From an uncultured Lachnospiraceae bacterium (GTDB taxonomy: Bacteria; Bacillota; Clostridia; Lachnospirales; Lachnospiraceae): DNA of 11,546 bases. Positions 1 to 7,151 of this stretch are shown piece by piece. Position 1 is the stretch's first letter. Each line of letters opens with the position of its first letter. Both the position numbers and the translations under genes were made by a program. The notes under the pieces were generated by a model. The model ran no database searches. It saw nothing but the letters and a program-made list of their open reading frames with translations, and was not told the origin of the DNA. The stretch spans positions 1 to 11,546 of the forward strand of contig CAJUHQ010000109.1 of assembly GCA_910586095.1 (NCBI GenBank), in the 5' to 3' direction.

Positions 1-55
1 ACTTCTCCACGAAACAGCCTTTGCTGTGAGTGGCTAGAAGTACTTCTCACACTAA
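1..55 (-). repeat. Left-edge copy of a 55-bp direct repeat (half of a linker hairpin)
   Basis: This stretch is identical, base for base, to positions 138-192. In the right-hand copy the sequence is one side plus loop of a long hairpin closed by GTGTGAGA and TCTCACAC arms. Here the left closing arm lies outside the window, so only the hairpin body and the right arm (45-52) are visible. Inside, AGAAGTACT (36-44), the pair CCAC/GTGG and the pair ACAGC/GCTGT can form a branched stem. The last bases also form the first arm of the full repeat element at 45-131. I do not recognise the family; it holds no plausible gene. Confidence 0.8.
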
Positions 56-131
56 CCTCCATGATTCCGCAAAGCGGAATCTCAAATCAATGCGGAGAAT
101 GCTCGTACTTTGGGCATTCTCTCGTGTGAGA
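45..131 (-). repeat. Full two-hairpin repeat element, copy A
   Basis: The ends TCTCACAC (45-52) and GTGTGAGA (124-131) are perfectly complementary over 8 bp. They enclose two further hairpins: ATTCCGC/GCGGAAT (64-70 with 74-80, 3-nt loop) and GAGAATGC/GCATTCTC (95-102 with 114-121). Read on the minus strand the order is closing arm, hairpin, a GATTTGAG box, hairpin, CATGGAGGTTA, closing arm. Copy B at 11382-11466 has the same architecture with different but still complementary stems, including a paired C/G to T/A change in the closing stem. The GGAGG on the minus strand resembles a Shine-Dalgarno sequence. The gene it might serve would lie left of the window. Confidence 0.8.
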
Positions 132-192
132 CTTAGTACTTCTCCACGAAACAGCCTTTGCTGTGAGTGGCTAGAAGTACTTCTCACACTAA
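124..192 (-). repeat. Linker hairpin between repeat elements, second copy of the 55-bp direct repeat
   Basis: GTGTGAGA (124-131) and TCTCACAC (182-189) pair over 8 bp. Inside them AGTACTTCT (135-143) pairs perfectly with AGAAGTACT (173-181), and further in are CCAC/GTGG and ACAGC/GCTGT pairs. Positions 138-192 exactly repeat positions 1-55. The first arm is shared with element A, so adjacent units can fold alternately. The structure begins only 3 nt past the stop codon of the upstream membrane-protein gene, so it is the first structure that gene's transcript would meet. There is no U-tract, so a classical terminator role is not supported. Confidence 0.75.
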
Positions 193-195
193 ACA

Positions 196-1647
196 CTATT
201 GTGGAAGGAATGAAGTCTTATTCAAAACTCTGACTACCTTCCATGATCCTTGATATTTTACAAAGACAAACAGATATGCATTGCCATTTTCAACAGAATC
301 ACCTACCATTGTAAAATTAATCTGACACGTAAACAGCTCCTCTGAATATGGCCTGTATTCTTTTATGTTTGCGGCTTCAAGCCGTGTATCCCTATTGGCC
401 GCCCACTGAAGCGAACTTTGCGCTTGATAGGCTCTACTTGCCGCCTCAGATCCTGGAACCAAATAAGAACTGTATCGATTATAATTAGCAGTAAGATTGT
501 CATTGCGATTCCCGCTATAAGCAATATAGGCATCAAATACTGTCAAAACATATTGGGCAAGCTCGTCTGAAATTTCAGACGAAGAACTTCCATACCAATA
601 GTTCGTTCCTTCTATCACTGGCTCTAAGAAATTTCCCTGACTAGTTTCCACTGTAACCTCAGGAGGAAGCACTAGTCCTTCCACTGTATAAGTCATCTGT
701 TCTGGTACTACAGAGACAAAATTCTCTATTCCCTCAAAATCTTCATTGGTTTGTGCTTCTATCTTAGCATTTTCCTGTGTCAATACAATACCATTTACAG
801 CAACCACACAATCCTTTGGCGTAGTTATATTGTAATTGCTCATAATTGGAGCATAATAATAAGAAGAACCATTTGTGTGGAACACTGGAAGTTCATTACC
901 ATTTTCATCCTTTACTATGACTCCTTCTATATCATAAACCATATCTAGACAATACTTTGCAAGCCCAATATTCTCCGCCCTATTTGCATCAAACAAACCA
1001 AGACTTAATGCTTGCGCATTTTTCTGCATCAGACAATCTTGGCTAACCTGATTTCCATGAACATAAATCACTGCATGTTCTGGTGCATAAATATAAAGTT
1101 TACCCTTTGTAAGCTGAATATCTCCTATCTCCCATTCACTATATCCAAATGGAAGCTCTGTCCCCTCTGTAAGACTAACTAGTAGCACCTCCACGTTGCC
1201 AAAACGCACACTATATACTGGCATCTCTTCCGTATACAAGTCCAATCGTTTAGCAAAGCTGACATCCTCTAGATCAAGTGTTTCTATGTAGGTTTTACTC
1301 ATGCCTTTTTCTATCAAAAAATTTTGCCAATATTCGTTACTAGTTGCCGCTATAAACTTTTCTATTTCCTTACCTGGCCGCGATTTCTCGTAGACATCCA
1401 TCCGTAGCCAAAGTATTGTCCACCCAATAAGAATCATAACAAAAAGTGACAATAGATACAAGATAAATCCTACTGCAAAACCATCTTTTTTTCTGGGCTC
1501 CACATGTTTTTTTCTGACATTTGATTGAGACATCGTCTTTTTTTGTTTTCTTTTTCTGCGATCTTTGACAGTATTATTTGATATTTTTGATTGATTGTTT
1601 GTCACAACACTTTGAGATTTTCTTTTTTTATGTCGCTTTTTTGGCAT
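196..1647 (-). CDS. Single-pass membrane protein of unknown function with a large exported region
   Basis: I do not recognise this protein by name. As called it has 483 residues. Residues 1-54 are strongly basic (many K/R runs), about 57-81 form one hydrophobic transmembrane helix, and the rest should lie outside the membrane. The exported part has two similar short beta-type segments ending in V-hydrophobic-V-x-G (IYVHGNQV and VVAVNGIV). The C-terminal ~110 residues (AYIAYSGN... to KYQGSWKVVRVLNKTSF) look like an NTF2-like fold, an arrangement reminiscent of TcaA-type proteins; this is inference. I chose ATG at 1645-1647 because the lysine-rich start is natural there. An in-frame GTG at 1684-1686 would add 13 residues but has no better ribosome site. 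It lies 65 nt after the NAGPA-domain gene and probably shares its transcript. Confidence 0.75.
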   Translation of the reverse strand: MPKKRHKKRKSQSVVTNNQSKISNNTVKDRRKRKQKKTMSQSNVRKKHVEPRKKDGFAVGFILYLLSLFVMILIGWTILWLRMDVYEKSRPGKEIEKFIAATSNEYWQNFLIEKGMSKTYIETLDLEDVSFAKRLDLYTEEMPVYSVRFGNVEVLLVSLTEGTELPFGYSEWEIGDIQLTKGKLYIYAPEHAVIYVHGNQVSQDCLMQKNAQALSLGLFDANRAENIGLAKYCLDMVYDIEGVIVKDENGNELPVFHTNGSSYYYAPIMSNYNITTPKDCVVAVNGIVLTQENAKIEAQTNEDFEGIENFVSVVPEQMTYTVEGLVLPPEVTVETSQGNFLEPVIEGTNYWYGSSSSEISDELAQYVLTVFDAYIAYSGNRNDNLTANYNRYSSYLVPGSEAASRAYQAQSSLQWAANRDTRLEAANIKEYRPYSEELFTCQINFTMVGDSVENGNAYLFVFVKYQGSWKVVRVLNKTSFLPQ

Positions 1648-1712
1648 GATACACACTTTCAGATATGCTGTACAAACAGCACACACTTTATAACATTATT
1701 TTTTGGCATTGT

Positions 1713-2738
1713 CTACTTTCTCACCAAAAATGTGGTAGGAAGTGGCCTTGTCCCCTTGACAGATGCATTGATATTTAACGCTTCACCATTATAGATCATC
1801 TGTGAAGACGATCCCCCATCTAGATTTGCTGCATTGACAGCCCCGTGCTCTAGCATAATACTAATAAGATCCTCATAAGTAGCGCCAAGACTTGTAATCT
1901 GTCTTCCATCTACCACCAACAACAAAACAGCTCCATCCGCACGTTGTCCAATCGCGGTTCGCGGGTTTATACCACTAGAAGTAATCGTACCATTATTAAT
2001 CGCCTCACCATTGACAATCAAAGCAGGTCCAAAGCTGCAAGCCCACCAAAGATGATTGTTCAGTGCCTGTTGTGCTGACATATATCCTACATGAAGAAGT
2101 CCTTCTTGGTCAAATCCAATCACTGTAGACATTGTTTCAGCACTTCCCCAAACTAAATTGCCGTTTGTGATAACAATTCCTTCTGGAGTTCCTCCCTTTC
2201 CTGTCCCGTTTGGGTCCTCAAATCCACCAGCGTTAATTCCTCCTACTGCATCATATTTTTCTACCATTTTTTCTAATGTCAATCCTGCATCACCAAAGGA
2301 GGAAGGCACTCCGACAAAAATTCTAGTTGGATCTTTGACAATCATCAAAATACCACGATATGACGCACCTGTAATCTCAACAAACTCGATTCCGTTTTCA
2401 TCCTCTGTCCCTTGTAGACCCTCATCATCTTGTACACTTGACTCTTTTTGTGCTGTGGGAAGTACAACTAGCGATGTATCCATACTTTCTGTCTCAAACA
2501 CAGCATCCTTGTCATTCATAATCTCTGCAACACGCTGTGCAGGAAGAAAGATATCCGCAATAAATCCTACTGCGCTTGTCTCTTTTAAGGAGCGAGCAAG
2601 TAATTCCTGCGCGCTTTCTGATGGTCCACAAAGAATGATGTACACTACCCCCACAACGGCAAGCAATACCATTAATAACGTACTAAAAAACACCAAACAT
2701 ATTCTTTTTATAGCAGTCTTCGTCTTGCTTTTCCCCAT
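1713..2738 (-). CDS. Membrane-anchored phosphodiester glycosidase (NAGPA-domain) family protein
   Basis: 341 residues. A positively charged start is followed by one transmembrane helix at about 12-36, then a low-complexity acidic linker (about 75-120), then a NAGPA domain (about 127-341). Recognisable family motifs are GGINAGGF (166-173), the GxxxxxGIVITNG stretch (183-193), NPRTAIG (258-264), VVDGRQ (275-280) and ANLDGGSSS (304-312). The family includes the mammalian mannose-6-phosphate uncovering enzyme and many exported bacterial proteins thought to act on sugar phosphodiester or exopolysaccharide substrates. The substrate here cannot be told from sequence. The ribosome site before ATG 2738 is weak (GGTG 10 nt upstream), which leaves the exact start somewhat open. 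It follows rlmB after 47 nt and precedes another exported protein. Confidence 0.88.
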   Translation of the reverse strand: MGKSKTKTAIKRICLVFFSTLLMVLLAVVGVVYIILCGPSESAQELLARSLKETSAVGFIADIFLPAQRVAEIMNDKDAVFETESMDTSLVVLPTAQKESSVQDDEGLQGTEDENGIEFVEITGASYRGILMIVKDPTRIFVGVPSSFGDAGLTLEKMVEKYDAVGGINAGGFEDPNGTGKGGTPEGIVITNGNLVWGSAETMSTVIGFDQEGLLHVGYMSAQQALNNHLWWACSFGPALIVNGEAINNGTITSSGINPRTAIGQRADGAVLLLVVDGRQITSLGATYEDLISIMLEHGAVNAANLDGGSSSQMIYNGEALNINASVKGTRPLPTTFLVRK

Positions 2739-2785
2739 AACAATACACCAAATCTTCCCTTTTTATAGCTTCTAAGAAACTATTT

Positions 2786-3538
2786 TTATATCATCGTTCT
2801 TTGTCGGACAATTTCATAAGCCAACACCCCCGCCGCCACTGATGCATTGAGAGAGTCGATATTTCCTTTCATAGGAATAGATGCTACAAAATCACACTTT
2901 TCCTTGACAAGTCTGCCAACTCCAGTTCCTTCACTTCCAATCACAAGACCGATAGGTCCTTTTAAATCTAGCTGATACATAACAGTGCCATCCATATCTG
3001 CACACACAAACCATATTCCTTCTTTTTTTAGATCTTCTATAGTCTTTGCTAAGTTTACTACTTTAGCAACTGGCGTGTGATGCAAAGCTCCTGCTGAAGC
3101 TCGTGCTACAGCGGCTGTAAGACCTACTGCGCGATTTTTTGGAATAATAACACCATGTGCTCCTGCGAGATTTGCTGTTCTAATAATTGCTCCCAAATTA
3201 TGAGGATCTTCAATGTTATCCAACAAAAACAAAAATGGCGCTTCATTTTTGGCGCGTGCTGCTGCCAAAATATCCTCCACCTGAGCATATTCATATGATG
3301 CACTGTATGCTATAACACCTTGATGTTTTCCAGTTGTACTCATTTGATCGAGTCGTTCTTTTGTCACAAATTTAACTATGGTATCATGCTTTTTTGCCTC
3401 TCTCTTAATGGTTTGTATAGGACCATCTTGTACACCATCCTGAATAAAAAGCTTATCAATTGTTTTTCCAGCACGAAATGCTTCAATCACGGCATTTCTA
3501 CCTTCTATTGTATTTTCTGTATGGTTCATATTATCCAT
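2786..3538 (-). CDS. rlmB: 23S rRNA (guanosine-2'-O-)-methyltransferase RlmB, SpoU/TrmH family
   Basis: 250 residues, normal length for RlmB. An N-terminal substrate-binding domain (about 8-80; it starts EGRNAVIEA) is followed by a SPOUT methyltransferase domain. The three SpoU motifs are visible: motif 1 DNIEDPHNLGAIIRTA (107-122), motif 2 GLVIGSEGTGVGRL (197-210) and motif 3 IPMKGNIDSLNASVAAG (221-237), which form the knotted SAM site. In E. coli RlmB methylates G2251 in the peptidyl-transferase loop; the same role is likely, though close paralogues with other targets cannot be excluded. GAGAG lies 9 nt before ATG 3538, with AGGAG further up. It sits 116 nt after mrnC, as the fourth gene of a cysE-cysS-mrnC-rlmB run known in other Firmicutes. 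Confidence 0.92.
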   Translation of the reverse strand: MDNMNHTENTIEGRNAVIEAFRAGKTIDKLFIQDGVQDGPIQTIKREAKKHDTIVKFVTKERLDQMSTTGKHQGVIAYSASYEYAQVEDILAAARAKNEAPFLFLLDNIEDPHNLGAIIRTANLAGAHGVIIPKNRAVGLTAAVARASAGALHHTPVAKVVNLAKTIEDLKKEGIWFVCADMDGTVMYQLDLKGPIGLVIGSEGTGVGRLVKEKCDFVASIPMKGNIDSLNASVAAGVLAYEIVRQRTMI

Positions 3539-3654
3539 ATCTATAAACTCTCACTCCTATTCTCGTATCTTTTTATCAAAAAATCATCTATACCGCCAAC
3601 CATCCGCGCCTTGAAAACTAGGGATATCCAAAAAGAGCAATACAAACACTAACT

Positions 3655-4104
3655 CTACAACTCAATCTGTGTTATTTCAAGTGCCTGCCGTATCAATTGT
3701 ACAATTCGCGCCGTTTCCTTTTTTAGAAATAGATATCCACAAAGAGCCTCAAAACCTGTAGCTTTTCGGTACTCAGAAAGACTAGCATTTTTGGCTGGAG
3801 AACTGACTTTTGCATTTTTTCCTCTTCTGTATACATCTTGTTCCTCTTGTGTAAGATAATCATGCAAAGCATCTATCATTTTGGCTTGTGTCTGCGCACA
3901 TACAATTCGTGTAGTATGTTTGTGCAAAACACTCGCTGCACGTTGCCCTCTTTCAACAATCAGAGTTCTGATAATGACTTCAAATATAGCATCTCCTATG
4001 TATGCCAAAGTGAGTGGTGAATAAGTTTTGATATCTATCTTTTCACCACCAAACTCACTATGCACTTGTGCTAACAAATTTTGGTTCTCTATGCTTTCCT
4101 CCAT
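3655..4104 (-). CDS. mrnC: Mini-ribonuclease 3 (Mini-III), 23S rRNA maturation
   Basis: 149 residues, close to the usual ~143. It consists of an RNase III catalytic domain without the double-stranded RNA-binding domain, the hallmark of Mini-III. The signature YSPLTLAYIGDAIFE (28-42) carries the catalytic Asp38, and TGFEALCGYLFL (116-127) carries the second acidic residue Glu119; RRGKNAKV (93-100) is also typical. In Bacillus this dimeric enzyme trims both ends of 23S rRNA. The gene starts inside the end of cysS: the reading frames overlap by 16 nt, and its AAGGAG lies 4 nt before the ATG within cysS coding sequence, which suggests translational coupling. rlmB, acting on the same rRNA, follows. 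Confidence 0.93.
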   Translation of the reverse strand: MEESIENQNLLAQVHSEFGGEKIDIKTYSPLTLAYIGDAIFEVIIRTLIVERGQRAASVLHKHTTRIVCAQTQAKMIDALHDYLTQEEQDVYRRGKNAKVSSPAKNASLSEYRKATGFEALCGYLFLKKETARIVQLIRQALEITQIEL

Positions 4105-5510
4105 TTGACTCCTTCACGGGTATCTTCTAACAAAATTCCCTTTTCTAACAATTCATTGCGGATTGCATCTGCCTTTGCAAAATCCTTTTCCTTCTTTGCT
4201 GCCTTTCGCTCCTCAATCTTTGTAAGAATATAACTTTCAAATTCTTCGTCCACCCCATTGTCTGCCTCTCTTGTGGCATATGCTGTTGTGAGATCTAGGG
4301 AAAGTACTTCATCAAAGCTCTTTGCCAAAGCATACTTTGTACAGTCTGACAGTTCATCCTTTAACATATCATAAAGTACAGTGATCGCCATAGCCGAATT
4401 TAGATCGTCACACAAAGCTGCTTCAAACTTTGCCTTGTAGGAATCAAAATCTGACTGACAAATCTCACCTTCATTCTTCAACATACCAACCTTTTTTATT
4501 AATTTATCATAGGCAGCCGCTATATTATCTAATGCCTCATAAGAAAATTCAAGTGGCTTGCGATAATGTGATTGCAGACAAAATAGTCTATATGCCCGAG
4601 GATCATACCCTTTTGCCTCCAACAAAGAAACTGTCAAAAATTCTCCGTTGGACTTACTCATCTTGCCTGACTTATCATTCAAATGATTGACATGAAACCA
4701 ATAGTTACACCATTTATGACCTATATAGGCCTCACTCTGTGCAATCTCATTCGTATGATGTGGAAAAATATTATCCACGCCACCACAATGAATATCCATA
4801 GATTCTCCTAAATGTTTCATACTAATGCAAGAGCACTCAATATGCCATCCAGGATATCCCACACCCCATGGACTTTCCCATTTTAATTCCTGATCCTCAA
4901 ACTTTGACTTTGTAAACCACAACACAAAATCACTCTTATTTTTTTTGTTCTCATCTGCTTCAACGTCATCGCGCACCCCTACTAAGAGTTCTTTCTCACT
5001 CTGACTTGAAAACACATAGTACTCTTCCAATTTTGCAGTGTCAAAATAAATATTTCCTCCACTCTCATAGGCATATCCTTTTTCGATTAGTACTTCAATC
5101 ATATGAATAAACTCTGATATGCAATTGGTTGCTGGCTCTACCACATCTGGTTTCTTAATGTTTAATTTCTGGCAGTCCTTAAAAAAGGCATCTGTATAGA
5201 ACTTTGCAATCTCTAGAACTGTCTTATGTTCTCTCTTTGCCCCTTTAAGCATTTTGTCTTCACCTGTGTCTGCATCGCTAGAAAGATGTCCTACATCTGT
5301 AATATTCATGACACGTTTTACATGATATCCCAAGTAGCGAAGTGTCTTTTCTAACAAATCTTCTACAATATAACTTCTTAGATTTCCAATATGTGCATAG
5401 TGGTACACAGTAGGTCCACATGTATACATGGAAACCCTTCCATCTTCATTGGGAATAAATTGTTCCACCTTTCGCGTCAATGTATTGTAAAAGGACAATT
5501 TGTTTTCCAT
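4089..5510 (-). CDS. cysS: Cysteinyl-tRNA synthetase
   Basis: 473 residues, full length for a class Ia CysRS that charges tRNA-Cys. The ATP-binding HIGH-type motif is HIGN (40-43) and the KMSKS loop is 283-287. The zinc ligands that select cysteine are visible at spacings matching E. coli CysRS: Cys31 (TCGPTV), Cys226 (WHIECSC), His251 and Glu255 (HHTNEIAQSEA). The start ATG 5508-5510 is preceded at 7 nt by GGGAG (5518-5522), which belongs to a short hairpin repeat element in the leader. It lies 67 nt after cysE and overlaps mrnC by 16 nt, so cysteine synthesis and charging are likely co-expressed. No T-box leader is visible. Confidence 0.97.
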   Translation of the reverse strand: MENKLSFYNTLTRKVEQFIPNEDGRVSMYTCGPTVYHYAHIGNLRSYIVEDLLEKTLRYLGYHVKRVMNITDVGHLSSDADTGEDKMLKGAKREHKTVLEIAKFYTDAFFKDCQKLNIKKPDVVEPATNCISEFIHMIEVLIEKGYAYESGGNIYFDTAKLEEYYVFSSQSEKELLVGVRDDVEADENKKNKSDFVLWFTKSKFEDQELKWESPWGVGYPGWHIECSCISMKHLGESMDIHCGGVDNIFPHHTNEIAQSEAYIGHKWCNYWFHVNHLNDKSGKMSKSNGEFLTVSLLEAKGYDPRAYRLFCLQSHYRKPLEFSYEALDNIAAAYDKLIKKVGMLKNEGEICQSDFDSYKAKFEAALCDDLNSAMAITVLYDMLKDELSDCTKYALAKSFDEVLSLDLTTAYATREADNGVDEEFESYILTKIEERKAAKKEKDFAKADAIRNELLEKGILLEDTREGVKWRKA

Positions 5511-5512
5511 TT

Positions 5513-5558
5513 TTTAACTCCCATCTGCCCGCCTCAGCGGGCATTTAAATCTTCTTAG
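5513..5558 (-). promoter_or_regulatory. Short hairpin repeat copy forming the cysS leader and ribosome binding site (copy E)
   Basis: On the minus strand a perfect 7-bp hairpin, TGCCCGC/GCGGGCA (5526-5532 with 5537-5543, loop of 4), is followed directly by GATGGGAGTTA and then the cysS ATG. The same order of hairpin and GATGGGAGTTA occurs in copy C at the right edge, whose hairpin sequence is different. Upstream of the hairpin the element decays (AAATC remains of the usual TCAAATC box on the plus strand). There is no U-tract, so it is not a terminator. The hairpin ends only 3 nt from the GGGAG core, so folding may affect ribosome access. The repeat relationship is well supported; the regulatory role is inference. 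Confidence 0.7.
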
Positions 5559-5577
5559 GTATGTACCATTTTATCGT

Positions 5578-6252
5578 TTACGGTTCCAATTTCTTCTTCA
5601 ATAGTTTTACTTGCTGTTCTAACTCCAATATGCGATTTGCCATCTCACTGTTAGCATACTGCAAATTCCTGATATCCTCGTTGACTGGATCTGGAAGATC
5701 TACCTGATTTAAGTCCTCACGAACCAGTTTCTGATTATTTCGCCTTACAATTCTTCCTGGAACACCTACAACTGTGCAATTTGGGGGAACTTCCTCTATC
5801 ACAACACTTCCCGCCCCAATCTTAGAGTTTTCTCCAATTTGAAAAGATCCAATAATTTTGGCACCTGCGCTAATCATTACATTGTCGCCGATTGTTGGAT
5901 GACGCTTTCCGTGCTCTTTGCCAGTTCCACCAAGAGTGACACCCTGATATAGAGTTACATTATTGCCAATCACTGCTGTTTCCCCTATAATCACACCATT
6001 TCCATGATCGATAAAAAAATTCTCACCAATTTTTGCTCCTGGATGAATCTCAATACCAGTCTTTCTAACTGCACGTTGTGATATCCAACGCGCCCAGAAA
6101 AAATGACCACTTTGATACAATTTGTGCGCCACTCTATAGTGCAGCATCACTTTAAAACTAGGATATAGAAACACTTCCATATTTGAGTGAATCGCAGGAT
6201 CGCGTTCCCTGATTACTTGTATTTCATTTTTTATATTTTTTATAAAACCCAT
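5578..6252 (-). CDS. cysE: Serine O-acetyltransferase, EpsC/CysE type
   Basis: 224 residues. It transfers acetyl from acetyl-CoA to L-serine to give O-acetylserine, the first step of cysteine synthesis. A helical N-terminal part (about 1-65) leads into a left-handed beta-helix of hexapeptide repeats (about 66-165), with IDHGNGVIIGE (81-91) carrying the catalytic Asp82/His83 and the acetyl-CoA loop GGTGKEHGKRHPTIGD (108-123). The N-terminal domain is short, as in the Gram-positive EpsC form. Residues about 194-223 form a charged heptad-like coiled coil, possibly for oligomerisation or for contact with cysteine synthase; no cysK is nearby. AGAGG precedes ATG 6252 at 9 nt. A candidate promoter lies about 35 nt upstream and cysS follows. 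Confidence 0.95.
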   Translation of the reverse strand: MGFIKNIKNEIQVIRERDPAIHSNMEVFLYPSFKVMLHYRVAHKLYQSGHFFWARWISQRAVRKTGIEIHPGAKIGENFFIDHGNGVIIGETAVIGNNVTLYQGVTLGGTGKEHGKRHPTIGDNVMISAGAKIIGSFQIGENSKIGAGSVVIEEVPPNCTVVGVPGRIVRRNNQKLVREDLNQVDLPDPVNEDIRNLQYANSEMANRILELEQQVKLLKKKLEP

Positions 6253-6285
6253 ATTGATGCCTCTGTTAAGAAAGATCTTCTATTT

Positions 6286-6291
6286 ATTATA
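6286..6291 (-). promoter_or_regulatory. Candidate -10 box for the cysE-cysS-mrnC-rlmB operon
   Basis: The minus strand carries a perfect TATAAT here, about 34 nt before the cysE start codon, in the 79-nt gap after deoD. The matching -35 region (TTATCG at a 17-nt spacing) is poor, so this is a tentative sigma-A promoter. It would give cysE a short leader with no room for an attenuator. Confidence 0.4.
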
Positions 6292-6331
6292 TGCATCACT
6301 GCAAAAGTCGATAAACTCTCGCAAAAAGAGT

Positions 6332-7051
6332 CTACAACACATGCGCTGTATTGAGTGCAATTTCCATCATCTGTGTAAAGGAATTCTCTCGTTCCTGTGC
6401 TGTTGTCTTCTCACCTGTCACAATACTGTCTGACACAGTCAGAATCGCAAGCGCATTTTTTTGGCATCTCGCTGCATTCATATAAAGTGCAGCAGCTTCC
6501 ATTTCCACACACAGAACTCCCATTTTCTGCCATCCTTCATTTGCATCATTGCTGTCATTATAAAAGACATCAGACGAAAAAATGTTGCCAACATGATAGG
6601 TCGCACCTATCTGATCCGCTTGATTCACAGCCTCCTTTAAAAGTGCATAACTTGCTGTGGGAGCAAATGTTCCACAAAGCCCATATTGACTTGCATAGTT
6701 TGAATTGGTGCAAGCTCCCATACCAAATACAATATCACGCAACTTGACATTTTCCTGCAAAGCGCCCGCAGACCCAATTCGAATAATATTCTCCACATCA
6801 AAAAAGTGGAAAAGTTCATAGGAATAAATACCAATTGTCGGCATGCCCATACCACTTGCCATGACACTGACCTTAGTTCCTTTGTAATTGCCTGTATATC
6901 CTTGTATACCGCGAATATTATTGACTAGCTGTGCATTTTCTAAAAAATTCTCAGCTATAAATTTTGAACGAAGCGGATCTCCTGGCATAAGAACCGTTTT
7001 TCCAAATGCATCCTTTTCTGCGTTGATGTGTGGTGTCATAATCATTGCCAT
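6332..7051 (-). CDS. deoD: Purine-nucleoside phosphorylase, DeoD type
   Basis: 239 residues as called, matching the hexameric DeoD family. It splits purine (deoxy)nucleosides with phosphate into free base and (deoxy)ribose 1-phosphate for salvage. Active-site residues are visible at a constant +4 offset from E. coli: His8, Gly24 and Arg28 (MPGDPLRSKF), Arg91 and Ser94 (RIGSAGAL), the VEMEAAALY nucleoside loop (182-190), Asp208 (SDS) and Arg221. The frame is open 13 codons further upstream, but I chose ATG 7049-7051 because GAGGG sits 5 nt before it and the conserved TPHINAEK start follows directly. It lies between the GNAT gene and cysE, not in a deo operon. Confidence 0.94.
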   Translation of the reverse strand: MAMIMTPHINAEKDAFGKTVLMPGDPLRSKFIAENFLENAQLVNNIRGIQGYTGNYKGTKVSVMASGMGMPTIGIYSYELFHFFDVENIIRIGSAGALQENVKLRDIVFGMGACTNSNYASQYGLCGTFAPTASYALLKEAVNQADQIGATYHVGNIFSSDVFYNDSNDANEGWQKMGVLCVEMEAAALYMNAARCQKNALAILTVSDSIVTGEKTTAQERENSFTQMMEIALNTAHVL

Positions 7052-7084
7052 ACTTACCCTCATTTCTGCGCTGCTTTTTGATCC

Positions 7085-7123
7085 TCTCAAGTTTATTGTT
7101 GCAGCGCGAACACAAACTTGAGA
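7085..7123 (-). repeat. 10-bp inverted repeat in the deoD leader
   Basis: TCTCAAGTTT (7085-7094) and AAACTTGAGA (7114-7123) are perfectly complementary around a 19-nt centre that can pair a few bases more (TGTT with AACA). It sits 33 nt upstream of the chosen deoD start and 28 nt past the GNAT stop codon. No U-tract follows on the minus strand, so it is not a good terminator. It could be an RNA stem in the deoD leader or an operator-like site; I cannot decide between these. Confidence 0.5.
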
Positions 7124-7151
7124 ATAAAAAGATTATTAGCTTTTTTCTCTT

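Noticed and set aside
1..192. CRISPR array, suggested by two identical 55-bp units about 80 bp apart
   Set aside because: Only two units, too long for CRISPR repeats, and the 'spacer' is itself a structured element that recurs at 11382-11466. No cas gene is present.
1648..1686. GTG start giving a longer first membrane protein
   Set aside because: It would add an uncharged stretch before the lysine-rich start without a better ribosome site; kept only as an alternative.
2158..2775. 205-residue open frame on the plus strand
   Set aside because: It lies entirely opposite the well-supported NAGPA-domain gene and rich in S/P/T from antisense reading; no motif or ribosome site.
2767..2790. Terminator between rlmB and the NAGPA-domain gene (ATAGCTTC/GAAACTAT stem)
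   Set aside because: The stem is AT-rich and the T-run lies on the plus strand side, the wrong direction for these genes.
3539..3654. Another repeat copy between mrnC and rlmB (GAGTTAGTGT on the minus strand)
   Set aside because: A 10-nt match without paired arms or hairpins; too little to call.
5526..5543. Intrinsic terminator after cysE (strong GC hairpin)
   Set aside because: No U-tract follows on the minus strand; GATGGGAG and the cysS start codon come next.
5511..5577. T-box or cysteine-responsive attenuator ahead of cysS
   Set aside because: The gap is only 67 nt, with no T-box sequence and no terminator. The visible structure belongs to the repeat family.
7052..7090. 13-residue N-terminal extension of DeoD
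   Set aside because: GAGGG lies within that stretch at the right distance from the inner ATG, and the conserved DeoD start follows directly.
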